Below, piece by piece: positions 1 to 7,615 of a DNA stretch of 64,000 nucleotides. Numbering within the stretch: the first letter of the stretch is position 1; every line of letters begins with the position of its first letter. The DNA comes from Desulfosudis oleivorans (lineage in GTDB: Bacteria; Desulfobacterota; Desulfobacteria; Desulfobacterales; SURF-7): positions 1 to 64,000 of the forward strand of contig DYJD01000021.1 of NCBI GenBank assembly GCA_020723325.1. The letters are read 5' to 3'. The notes beneath the pieces are model-generated. The model worked only from the letters and a program-made list of their open reading frames with translations. It made no database searches and had not been told where the DNA came from. Made by a program: the position numbers and the translations under genes.

Positions 1-36
1 TAATAAAAATTGCTGCCTGACGATGGGCAGTGTAGT

Positions 37-1548
37 TTAATAAGCGCTTACGAAAGCATCGAAGATGAGATCATCCCGATGCGCTGCTGAGTCACGGCGC
101 GTCGAGACCTGAGCATGGTAAAGCGATTGATTGCGAAGTGCAAGAAAGGCGATCCCTTCGGCCAGCATTAGGGGGACTAACAGGTCGTAGCTGCCGGCAA
201 GTTCACAAACCATAACCAGCGAGCCGATTGGGACATGTGCCAGGCCGCCGTACATCGTCCCCATTCCAACCAGTGCGAATGCGCCTGGATCAATGCGCGG
301 ATCATGTAAAAGAATCTGTGCAGCACGTCCGAAAGCGCCTCCGAATATTCCCCCAAGGACGAGCGATGGCCCAAAATCTCCGGCACTGCCGCCTGTTCCC
401 ACGGTAAGCGAGGTGGCCACTATCTTGACCAAACCAAACAGCAAGAGCAGGGCGACGCCAATCCAGCCCCCCGGCAGCCAATCGGCTCCGGTGATGGCCA
501 CCTGCGCCGCACCATATCCGCCGCCAAGGATGCCAAGTCCCTGTCCCACGCCTAAGTTTAATCCTAATGCAACAACGAGTATGGTTGATAGAACGCCAAG
601 CGCGAGACCGCCAAAGGCCGGCTTGCTCCATACAGGCAGCCGCATACTGTCGGACACATCTTGGACAAAGCGCAGGCATTTCAAAAAACCAGCTCCGGTC
701 AGGGAAATGAACAAGGCCATCAAGGCATATAAGAATAGATGCGAGGTATAGAAAGGATAGCTGGGGGCATGCGCGAAAAGTGTTTCTTCGCCAAAGAGCG
801 AAATGAAGACTGAATAGGAGATTACACTGGCCAGGACCGATGGTACCAAGGCATCGGATTCAAAGTCATCGCGATGCAACACCTCTACTGCGAGGATGGC
901 AGCCCCTAAGGGGGTTCGGAATACAGCCGACATTCCAGCAGCAACACCAGCCACGAGCAAAATGCGCCGTTCCCGTATCGTCACACGCAGGTAGCGACCG
1001 ATAATTGAGCCCAAGGCTCCTCCGATCAGCATGGTCGGCCCCTCTCGTCCTCCCGAGCCACCGCTGCCCAGTGTAAAAATTGACGCGATTACCTTGATCA
1101 GCGGCACACGTCGTCGGACGACCGCGTTGTGATTGTGAAATGCCCCGATAATCGTATCTGTTCCGCCCCCACGAGCTTCCGGCGCCAGCTTGGTCACAAG
1201 CCCTGTCGCCAATGCCCCCAGAGCCGGAATGATCCATAGTAACCAAGGCCTAAAAGGGTGGGACTCAGTCGTATTGATGATTTGCTCACCAGCTGCCCGC
1301 AGGGGGATATAGCCAGCCAGTTGCTCAAGCAACACCCGTTGCACAAGCTCAAGGCCGGCCACGAAAAGGGAGCTGACCAGTCCGGCTGCAATCCCCACGC
1401 AAGCCGCATGCAGAAAAACTTTTCCCAGCATCTGCAACGCCAAAGGCGATTCATTGGACCGAATCCGCAACAGCAATGTCAAACGCTTCCAAGTTAAACG
1501 ATCCGGCTTGGTGGTTTTTTTTTCGAGTCGATCATTCCCCTCATCCAT
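37..1548 (-). CDS. ClC-family chloride channel or Cl-/H+ antiporter
   Basis: Integral membrane protein of the voltage-gated chloride channel (ClC) superfamily, expected to move chloride across the inner membrane. The signature loops are visible: GSGGSGGREGPTMLIG in the first half (the GREGP selectivity motif) and GTGGSAGDFGPSLVLGG in the second, with many hydrophobic helices. The usual first motif GSGIP is replaced by a GGGTDT-like segment, so ion selectivity may differ from E. coli ClcA. No CBS domains follow the membrane domain. I chose the ATG at 1548, about 503 residues, because a GGAAAGAGAAG purine stretch precedes it; an in-frame ATG at 1596 is possible but has no ribosome site. Family call is sure; channel versus antiporter cannot be decided. 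Confidence 0.9.
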   Translation of the reverse strand: MDEGNDRLEKKTTKPDRLTWKRLTLLLRIRSNESPLALQMLGKVFLHAACVGIAAGLVSSLFVAGLELVQRVLLEQLAGYIPLRAAGEQIINTTESHPFRPWLLWIIPALGALATGLVTKLAPEARGGGTDTIIGAFHNHNAVVRRRVPLIKVIASIFTLGSGGSGGREGPTMLIGGALGSIIGRYLRVTIRERRILLVAGVAAGMSAVFRTPLGAAILAVEVLHRDDFESDALVPSVLASVISYSVFISLFGEETLFAHAPSYPFYTSHLFLYALMALFISLTGAGFLKCLRFVQDVSDSMRLPVWSKPAFGGLALGVLSTILVVALGLNLGVGQGLGILGGGYGAAQVAITGADWLPGGWIGVALLLLFGLVKIVATSLTVGTGGSAGDFGPSLVLGGIFGGAFGRAAQILLHDPRIDPGAFALVGMGTMYGGLAHVPIGSLVMVCELAGSYDLLVPLMLAEGIAFLALRNQSLYHAQVSTRRDSAAHRDDLIFDAFVSAY

Positions 1549-1877
1549 ATACTTCTCTTTCCAGCCTATCCGCATTAAAACCAACTCGATGATCATTGTC
1601 TTGATTCAAAGTTTTTTTTCCATTCTGTCTCATCCCTGACGATCATTCGTTTTTGTTTATTATCACAGGAAATGGCGTTGGATTAACGAGAATATATTTA
1701 CTCCAAAATGTACTAGTCTGTAGATACTCAGTATCAAAAAAAATAATGCCATATAACAACCGCATAGAGAAAGACCGAAATACAACAAGCAGCCTATCGC
1801 TTGTCTATATCAAGCCATTCTTGAAGCGATAAGTTTCCTTTGAATGGCGCTCTCATCCCATTTCAACTAAATTCAAC

Positions 1878-2342
1878 CTAAAGTATTTGCTCTAAATTTT
1901 TAAATTCCTCTATGGCATGTCTTTTGATTGCGCTGATCTTTTTAGGGGGCATAATAAATAAGGCGATAAACCAATCTATGATTTTCTCCAACCCTAAAAA
2001 CCGAAAACCTATCCTTATTTCATGGATAACTTTAGTATCACTATCTACAGGAATAAATGATAATTGGAGGTAAACAGGAAAAGGAATTGTAGCTTTCATT
2101 AGGAGCAAATTCGGATTGTCTAATATCTTAATTTTCCAATTAAAACTAACTTTATACTCATCTATTATCTCTTCGAACCAAACTTTGTCACCCACTTTCA
2201 ACACAGCAGGCCTTTTAATTTTTCCCACATGAGCATTTGGGTCCCATTGCCGATATTTCTCTGGTGTTAAATGCATGATCCAATCAAAGATCTGTGCGGA
2301 GCTGATTTTTTTAACTATAATTTCTGTAGTAATTTTTATCAT
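1878..2342 (-). CDS. SRPBCC-fold protein of unknown ligand
   Basis: A 154-residue protein with the overall pattern of a START/polyketide-cyclase-like SRPBCC domain: an N-terminal strand (IKITTEIIVKKISSAQIFDW), a central hydrophobic sheet, and a long C-terminal helix ending in RHAIEEFKNLEQIL. These folds bind hydrophobic ligands in the cytoplasm; the ligand is unknown here. The start is the ATG at 2342; the longer frame opens with TTG at 2363. It is AT-rich compared with the flanking genes and sits next to mobile-element debris, which hints at an accessory origin. Another SRPBCC protein at 51763-52224 is only distantly similar. Confidence 0.65.
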   Translation of the reverse strand: MIKITTEIIVKKISSAQIFDWIMHLTPEKYRQWDPNAHVGKIKRPAVLKVGDKVWFEEIIDEYKVSFNWKIKILDNPNLLLMKATIPFPVYLQLSFIPVDSDTKVIHEIRIGFRFLGLEKIIDWFIALFIMPPKKISAIKRHAIEEFKNLEQIL

Positions 2343-2404
2343 GCTATTAAATTTGGTAATCAATTATATCTAACTTACCGATTGAAAGGCTGAAAATGAA
2401 AACC

Positions 2405-2513
2405 CGAAAGTGCAACACTCCTTGCCAAAGTGCACCCAGGTCCAGCCCCTTAAAAATGGTGCACATGGCTTCTGCTATTCTGCACTTTACCAGTCCGGCG
2501 ATTCCGCTGTCAA
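2405..2513. repeat. IS-end-like repeat, copy 1
   Basis: The segment 2453-2513 resembles 22143-22203 at roughly three positions in four, ending in both cases in CTGTCAA. Common core: CACTTTACCAGTC. Upstream, GTGCA-type words recur (AAGTGCAAC, AAGTGCACC, GGTGCACA). Repeated short words next to a TTGACAGC-type end (read on the minus strand) are reminiscent of IS21-family termini, but no transposase is present, so this is only a guess at the class. Both copies lie in the same orientation at the edges of accessory DNA. Confidence 0.4.
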
Positions 2514-2754
2514 TTTGTTAATCCCGTCCGGTTTTCAATCTTGAAAATGCTATTTTCTAGTTGGGAGGGTGGGAGAGAAACCCGCCCTTACCTTAACCAT
2601 TTAAATCCATAAAGATAAATTTCAGTAGGATCAATATCAGATTGCCGTTCACATCTATTCAGTTTTCAGCCGTATTATAGTTTCCCGGTTTTCCAGTCGA
2701 TAAGATAACGGTGCATTAAAAATCCCCAATCAACCCTTGACCGGAGACAAAAAA

Positions 2755-2943
2755 ATGACCCAACCCCAACCACCCAATCCAGAACAACGGATATTGACTG
2801 ACCTCGAATCCGTGTTGAAAAATTTCAGCGACACTGTTTTGCGATACAACGCCGCCCGAGAAAAACGTGCATTCGTTGAAAGTAATGTATTGGAATCAGT
2901 CCGGGATGCTTTGGGTACGATGACTGGGAAAAGAGATGGGTGA
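2755..2943 (+). CDS. Small hypothetical protein
   Basis: A 62-residue frame beginning MTQPQPPNPEQRILTDLE, preceded by GGAG about 9 bases upstream of the ATG, which is the main argument that it is real. It has a proline/glutamine-rich start and an amphipathic, charged helical body, with no recognised domain. It is isolated between a repeat and an integration scar, and an antisense frame of similar size exists. The rest of 2364-3145 shows no other gene; it contains the repeat at 2405-2513 and AT-rich sequence with a GTGTGAGAA word repeated at about 3010-3030. Confidence 0.35.
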   Translation: MTQPQPPNPEQRILTDLESVLKNFSDTVLRYNAAREKRAFVESNVLESVRDALGTMTGKRDG

Positions 2944-3145
2944 ATGGGCAATCTTTACCCACCCAATAATTCAAATTCCCCTACCCCTGAGCAAAAATCA
3001 TCCATTTTCCGTGTGAGAATCCGTGTGAGAAAATCTTTCCAAAATAGGAAAAAATTGGGGTTTGTATGGAAAATCCTACAAACCCCAATCCAATGATAAC
3101 AATATATTACACAAAATTAGGAGGTTAAAAACTCGAAGGTTCTTA

Positions 3146-3190
3146 TTTGTAATCAGTAGGCCCGCGGTTCGATCCCGCGCGGTGGCTCCA
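3146..3190 (+). other. 3' half of tRNA-Thr(TGT): probable attachment site
   Basis: The sequence runs from the anticodon loop (TTTGTAA), through the 3' anticodon strand TCAGT, an intact T-arm (CGCGG-TTCGATC-CCGCG) and the acceptor strand CGGTGGC, to T-CCA. Upstream bases cannot form the 5' half: the matching anticodon strand ACTGA and acceptor GCCACCG are absent. A 3' tRNA half about 45 bases from a tyrosine-integrase gene end is the classic footprint of an att site. The intact tRNA-Thr should lie at the other end of the former element, outside the window. Confidence 0.75.
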
Positions 3191-3235
3191 AATAAAAATA
3201 AATCTAATCAATTTGTTACAGAATCATCCAGATGA

Positions 3236-3703
3236 TTAATCCAGGAGATTTTGTTTTTCTGTGTGAGACTTTTTCCTGGCTTGTTCATAAACAGATATCG
3301 CCTCACGTTCCTGGCCGCTAATTCCATGCAAATAGATTTCCGTGGTGGTTCGGTTCTCATGTCCGAGAATCCGCTGGATAGATCCTATGGGAACGTTATT
3401 CTGATCCATCGTCGATGCGCCGGAATGTCGTAGTGGATGAAAACGAAAGTATCGAACCAACGAACCACGGAACATATCGATGTCCATCGTAGATTGAGGT
3501 GATAGCACCTCCCATACCATGAACATCAACGCACCTTTGAGAATAAGTTTCTCGGCATGGGAAGACCGGGAAAAGCGGTATAGGAAACGTTCGATCGCAT
3601 AGTATTGGAACAGCTCGTTAAAGGGGCGGGCGGATTCTTGTGCCTTATTAAGCAGGCGCTGATGAACGGAAGCGGCGATGTTCCGCGGATTTGGGTTTTT
3701 CAT
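3236..3703 (-). pseudogene. Chimera: AbiEii toxin N-terminus fused to tyrosine integrase C-terminus
   Basis: From the ATG at 3703 the first 75-80 residues read as the AbiEii nucleotidyltransferase toxin: SVHQRLLNKAQ, FNELFQYYAIERFLYRFS, LILKGALMFMVWE and then MDID in place of the usual TRDLD motif. At about 3478-3451 it switches in frame to the C-terminus of a phage-type tyrosine recombinase: HPLRHSGAS (HxxR box), ILGHENRTTTEIYLH (second His and catalytic Tyr). AbiEii proteins are normally near 300 residues and integrases near 400, so both partners have lost most of their catalytic domain. The simplest reading is a deletion joining abiEii to the int gene that lay between it and the att site. 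Probably non-functional; no toxin or recombinase activity is expected. Confidence 0.8.
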
Positions 3704-4324
3704 AGTGTCGCCTCCACATATGGACGCATAACCCTCTCTACGCGGCATATTTTGGCATAATGCATCAGCTCATCGACCTTGGCCGTTTTCCCTGCCGATA
3801 GCTTTTCAGGGCTTCAAGAACGACATCAAGACCAATCTTATTTCTATATTTGAAACAGTCGGCCAATGTCTTCTCCAGGCTGTAAACTTGCACGGGGATA
3901 TCATCTACGACGTGTTTTTCGATCCCTTCCTCAAAAGCAGGACCGCCAAACCAGAAAATACGTAGCGGTGGGAAATCAAGCCTGGGTGGCTCAGCCCCCC
4001 TCGGTAGGGCAAGATAAATTTCGTGGGGGATTTCTGTTGTAATCTCATGATAGGAAAGGGCGGAAATGAGACAGATGACAGCCTTTGGGATCTTCATGGC
4101 AACGATAGCCAGATCCGGGTTTCCCATCGCCGGCAGATCCGCAAAGCGATACACGCCTCGGCCGATACGCGCTATCAGCCCCATATCCAGCATACTAAAA
4201 TGGTCCGGGGATGGACGCCTGCCCTCACTGCCTCACTCACTCGAAAAGTTCCACTTCGTGGGCGAAACAGGTTTTTTAGTCTTTGAATAGCTTTTGATTC
4301 TGTTTTTTTTATGATGCGCGACAT
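3700..4324 (-). pseudogene. abiEi: AbiEi-type antitoxin/regulator, frameshifted twice
   Basis: Antitoxin of an AbiE-type abortive-infection toxin-antitoxin pair. The middle part is excellent: GRGVYRFADLPAMGNPDL, AVICLISALSYHEITTEI, IPHEIYLALPRGAEPPRLDF, SLEKTLADCFKYRNKIGLDV. The N-terminal winged-helix part (from ATG 4324, with FRPRSGTFRVSEAVRAGVHP) is in another frame and runs into a stop near 4190. A second one-base shift near 3795-3803 separates the body from its natural end, KVDELMHYAKICRVERVMRP, which would overlap the abiEii ATG by four bases (ATGA). Two independent frameshifts plus a truncated toxin show the locus is dead. A long open frame covers only 3765-4193. Confidence 0.8.
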
Positions 4325-4330
4325 GGAAAT

Positions 4331-4364
4331 AATTACCAGCAATAATTATTATTTGCTGGTAATT
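4331..4364. promoter_or_regulatory. Perfect 12-bp inverted repeat before abiEi, probable autoregulatory operator
   Basis: Arms AATTACCAGCAA (4331-4342) and TTGCTGGTAATT (4353-4364) are exact complements around a 10-base AT-only centre. The repeat ends six bases upstream of the inferred abiEi ATG at 4324. Studied AbiEi antitoxins repress their own promoter by binding inverted repeats, so an operator is likely. It could also fold as an mRNA hairpin at the start site. From 4365 to 4662 I see no gene. Confidence 0.55.
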
Positions 4365-4662
4365 CAGACCAACTTATTCTGCCATGTCAAGCAAGAACAC
4401 ATGAACCATTCTGATAAGTGTTTGTTGCGAGCATCCTTTAGCCCGTTTTCTCCGTTGTCTTGAATCGGTTCGCCCAGGTAGAAGCTATAAACGAGATTTT
4501 AAAAAGAAAAACAAAAAATTTCATTTAGCTTATAGGCAGCCAGTTTATTCAACGGCATTGGTTGCCATAATGCAAATATTTCTTACTGCCGCATCTACTC
4601 ATACCCTGACATGGCTTCGTGGCAAGTGTTATGCAAAGGCCTAAATTCATGGTTAATAAATA

Positions 4663-4691
4663 TTGACAGATAAAGGGGCGTTTGTTAGATA
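4663..4691 (+). promoter_or_regulatory. Predicted sigma70-type promoter for the liv operon
   Basis: TTGACA (4663-4668), a 17-base spacer, then TAGATA (4686-4691), about 128 bases before the first gene. Perfect -35 box, -10 box with four of six matches, ideal spacing. No operator could be recognised in the leader. Confidence 0.45.
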
Positions 4692-4818
4692 AAACCCTGA
4701 TTCGCCTTCAAACAAAATTCCACGCATTCTTACCGTCAAGCCGTTTGAAAGACCGGATCAGATCACGTCTTACAAGCTCTTTTATTATCATTAACCTTAA
4801 ACGCCTAAGGATAAAGCC

Positions 4819-6018
4819 ATGAAAATCAAAGCAGGTTGGATCATGACGTTAAGCGTTTTCCTTTTTCTGGGTTTGGTTTTTTCAGCTCAAGCCGCTCCTG
4901 TTGCGGGTGTAACCGATACTGAAGTGGTGATCGGCATGTCAACGCCGCTCTCCGGGCCCGCCGCTCTCTGGGGGGTAACCGCTCAGGGAGCAAAGGCCTG
5001 GGCGGATTATGTCAACGATAAAGGCGGAGTTAACGGACGTAAGATCAAAATCATCTTAAAGGACGACGGTTACAACCCCGCAAGGGCAATGGCCAACCTG
5101 ACCGAAATGAAAGGCCAGGTTTTTGCCGTCTGCGCCCTTCTGGGCACCGCCATTGCCAATGCCACCAAGGACTTTTTCGCAGACAATAAAATCCCTCTCA
5201 TAACGGTTTATGCCGATGTAAGGATCTGGGAAAAATATCCTAAAGATAAAATGAAATATATTTTTGTAAGCTACCCGGATTACGAAAACGAGGCCGAATA
5301 CCTGGCCACATACGCCGTTCAAAATCTGGGCGCCAAAAAAGTGGCTCTCTTTTACCAGAACGACGATTACGGAAAGATGGCGATGGAGGGCGCAAAATTG
5401 GGCCTCTCCAAGCTTCCGGGAAAACCTGAACTTGCAGGAGCGGTTCCTTATGAGGTCACCGAAAGAGCGCTGGCAACCCACGCCCAGAAATTAAAAGAAA
5501 CCGGCGCCGACACGCTCCTGCTTTATCCGACCATGACTCATGGCGCGCTCATTTTAAAGGAAATGGCCAAAATCGAATATCGTCCAAAAGCGCTCACCAC
5601 TTTTACACTCGGTGATCCCATTATGTATGGTCTCGCCGGGGCTGATGTCTGGGAAGGTGTGTACCCTGCGGCGCCGGCCCAGTCAGGTGTGCCGGGCGAA
5701 CCGGCCGCCGACAAGGTCATTGAAATTCTGAAAAAATATGACCCTGCACTTGCCGGAAAGGAATATCTGGCGCTTTTCGGCGCAGTTTCCATGATGCATC
5801 TTGTCGAGGGTTTGAAAAATGCAGGAAAAGACCTTACCCCGGACTCACTTGTCAAGGGAATGGAAATGATCAAAAACTGGAAACCTGAGGGGATCGGATC
5901 TCCCGTGACCTACTCGCCCGACCGGCACCATGGAGTAAACGGCTCCCGGATGATGAAAGCGGAGAAGGGAATGCACGTTCCGGTTTCGGATTATACAATA
6001 TATAAACCGTTGTTTTAA
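4819..6018 (+). CDS. livJ: Branched-chain amino acid-type ABC transporter substrate-binding protein
   Basis: Periplasmic binding protein of the Leu/Ile/Val-BP family (type I periplasmic fold, two lobes). It opens with a Sec signal (basic MKIKAGW, hydrophobic core, cleavage near SAQAAPVAG). Then come TEVVIGMSTPLSGPAALWG and GVNGRKIKIILKDDGYNPA, both typical of the family. The start has AAGGA eight bases upstream. Length, 399 residues, is normal. It heads an operon with two ATPases, an acyl-CoA synthetase and two permeases. In this subgroup the ligand may be an amino acid, an aromatic acid or another carboxylate; the embedded CoA ligase makes a carboxylate plausible (inference). Confidence 0.9.
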   Translation: MKIKAGWIMTLSVFLFLGLVFSAQAAPVAGVTDTEVVIGMSTPLSGPAALWGVTAQGAKAWADYVNDKGGVNGRKIKIILKDDGYNPARAMANLTEMKGQVFAVCALLGTAIANATKDFFADNKIPLITVYADVRIWEKYPKDKMKYIFVSYPDYENEAEYLATYAVQNLGAKKVALFYQNDDYGKMAMEGAKLGLSKLPGKPELAGAVPYEVTERALATHAQKLKETGADTLLLYPTMTHGALILKEMAKIEYRPKALTTFTLGDPIMYGLAGADVWEGVYPAAPAQSGVPGEPAADKVIEILKKYDPALAGKEYLALFGAVSMMHLVEGLKNAGKDLTPDSLVKGMEMIKNWKPEGIGSPVTYSPDRHHGVNGSRMMKAEKGMHVPVSDYTIYKPLF

Positions 6019-6026
6019 AAAAATTC

Positions 6027-6066
6027 GGGGTTCAAGGGGTCGGGGGCACCCGAATCCTTGAACCCC
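6027..6066 (+). repeat. Long intercistronic hairpin between livJ and livG
   Basis: GGGGTTCAAGG (6027-6037) pairs with CCTTGAACCCC (6056-6066), and an inner TCGGG/CCCGA pair extends the stem. A further CTGAACCCC word is repeated just downstream. There is no T-tract, so it is not a clear terminator. Stable hairpins at this place commonly protect the binding-protein mRNA so that it is made in excess over the membrane components; that role is inferred. Confidence 0.55.
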
Positions 6067-6089
6067 TGAACCCCTGAACCCTTTTTCTG

Positions 6090-6842
6090 ATGTCTCTCTT
6101 AGAAATCAAAGACCTCTCCATAAGCTTCGGCGGCATCATGGCCCTAAACAGGGTGAACCTTTCCGTGACGGAAAAGTCCATCATGGGGATAATCGGTCCC
6201 AACGGCTCTGGCAAAACCACGCTTTTTAATTGCCTCACAGGCATTTATCATCCCGACAGAGGCGATATTCTTTTTGAGGGAAAGAGCGTCCGGAATCTGT
6301 CACCGGACCGCATCGCGGCCCGCGGCATTGCCCGCACCTTCCAAAACCTGCGGCTTTTCATGAACATGAGCACACTGGATAATCTTCTTCTCGGGCGGCA
6401 TCTTCGTTTCAACAAGAACCCTCTTTATCCCCTTTTCCGGATCCGCAAAGAGGAGATCCGCCACCGGGAGTGGGTGGAGGGGATTATAGATTTTCTGGAT
6501 CTCCAGGCGTACCGCAACTCGCGTGTGGCGGACTGCCCTTACGGCGTTCAGAAGCGGATCGAACTCGGACGGGCGCTTGCCCTTGAACCGAGGCTTCTCC
6601 TGCTGGACGAGCCCATTTCCGGCTTGACCTCGGAGGAGAAGGAAGAATCGGCCTATCTGATAACCGAAATCCGCGGGCGCTTTGAGGTTACGATTCTGCT
6701 GGTGGAGCATGACCTGAGGATCGCTTCGCGTTTATCCGATACCATGACAGCTCTTTACTACGGGCAAAAACTTGCCGAAGGTTCTCCTGATGAGGTAAAG
6801 CGCAACCCCGAAGTGATCCGCGCCTACCTGGGAGATGATTGA
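6090..6842 (+). CDS. livG: Branched-chain amino acid-type ABC transporter ATP-binding protein LivG
   Basis: Cytoplasmic ATPase of the Liv-type importer. Walker A GPNGSGKTT near residue 36; the family's long insert with ARTFQNLRLFMNMSTLDNLL; Walker B LLLLDEPISGL; switch His in LLVEHDL. The ABC signature LSGGQ position reads DCPYGVQKRIELGRAL, the degenerate form often seen in LivG relatives. The C-terminus, EVKRNPEVIRAYLGDD, is the standard LivG tail. 250 residues is typical. The ATG at 6090 has a weak ribosome site, fitting low expression after the hairpin. Its stop overlaps the livF start (TGATG). Confidence 0.93.
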   Translation: MSLLEIKDLSISFGGIMALNRVNLSVTEKSIMGIIGPNGSGKTTLFNCLTGIYHPDRGDILFEGKSVRNLSPDRIAARGIARTFQNLRLFMNMSTLDNLLLGRHLRFNKNPLYPLFRIRKEEIRHREWVEGIIDFLDLQAYRNSRVADCPYGVQKRIELGRALALEPRLLLLDEPISGLTSEEKEESAYLITEIRGRFEVTILLVEHDLRIASRLSDTMTALYYGQKLAEGSPDEVKRNPEVIRAYLGDD

Positions 6843-7615
6843 TGGCCTTTCTAAAGATCGCCAATATCGAAACGCTTTACTTTGACCGGATCTACGCGCT
6901 TCACGGCCTGACTCTCGAAATAAAGGAAAAGGAAATCTTCGCGGTGCTCGGTCCGAACGGCGCGGGTAAAACCACTTTGCTTAAGACGATAGCGGGACTG
7001 CTTAAAGATCAGCCCAAGAAAGGAAGCATAGAATTCGACGGCAGGCGGATACACCGGCTTCCGCCTGAAAAAATCTCATCGATGGGCATCGTCTATGTGC
7101 CGGAGGACAGGGGCCTCTTCAAGGAACTTACCGTCCGGGAAAATCTTGAGCTCGGCTGCTGGGGAAGGCGCGACAAGGGTATAAAAGATGATCTGGATTT
7201 TATATACGATCTTTTTCCCATCCTAAAGGAACGCACCCATCAGCAGGCTGAAACGCTTTCGGGGGGCGAGCAGCAAATGCTTGCAATAGGGCGGGCCATA
7301 TTGCGAAGACCCCGGCTGCTGATGCTGGATGAACCGTCACTCGGACTTGCCCCGTTGGTTGCCCGCACGGTTTATGACGCCCTTGTTAAAATCAGCGCCC
7401 TTGGAACAACCATCCTCCTGATCGAACAAAACGCTAGGCTTGCCTTGAAGATCGCTGATTACGGCTACATACTCGAGGCCGGCCGGATCGTCCTCAAGGG
7501 AACCGCTGAAGAACTCAAGAAAAACGAAGATGTGCAGGAATTGTATCTGGGCATGGGCGGCCAGACTGTTTCCTCCAAGGGCTGGCGTCTTTATAAAAAG
7601 CGGAGGCGGTGGTAA
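6842..7615 (+). CDS. livF: Branched-chain amino acid-type ABC transporter ATP-binding protein LivF
   Basis: Second ATPase of the importer, expected to pair with LivG. Walker A GPNGAGKTTLLKTIAGLL, family motif GIVYVPEDRGLFKELTVREN, a good signature LSGGEQQMLAIGRA, Walker B LLMLDEPSLGLAP and the switch region LLIEQNARLALK. The tail VQELYLG is the LivF hallmark; here it is followed by about 20 extra basic residues (GWRLYKKRRRW), longer than usual. The start is taken as ATG 6842, overlapping the livG stop; TTG 6839 is in frame. It ends in TAATG with the next gene. Confidence 0.93.
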   Translation: MAFLKIANIETLYFDRIYALHGLTLEIKEKEIFAVLGPNGAGKTTLLKTIAGLLKDQPKKGSIEFDGRRIHRLPPEKISSMGIVYVPEDRGLFKELTVRENLELGCWGRRDKGIKDDLDFIYDLFPILKERTHQQAETLSGGEQQMLAIGRAILRRPRLLMLDEPSLGLAPLVARTVYDALVKISALGTTILLIEQNARLALKIADYGYILEAGRIVLKGTAEELKKNEDVQELYLGMGGQTVSSKGWRLYKKRRRW

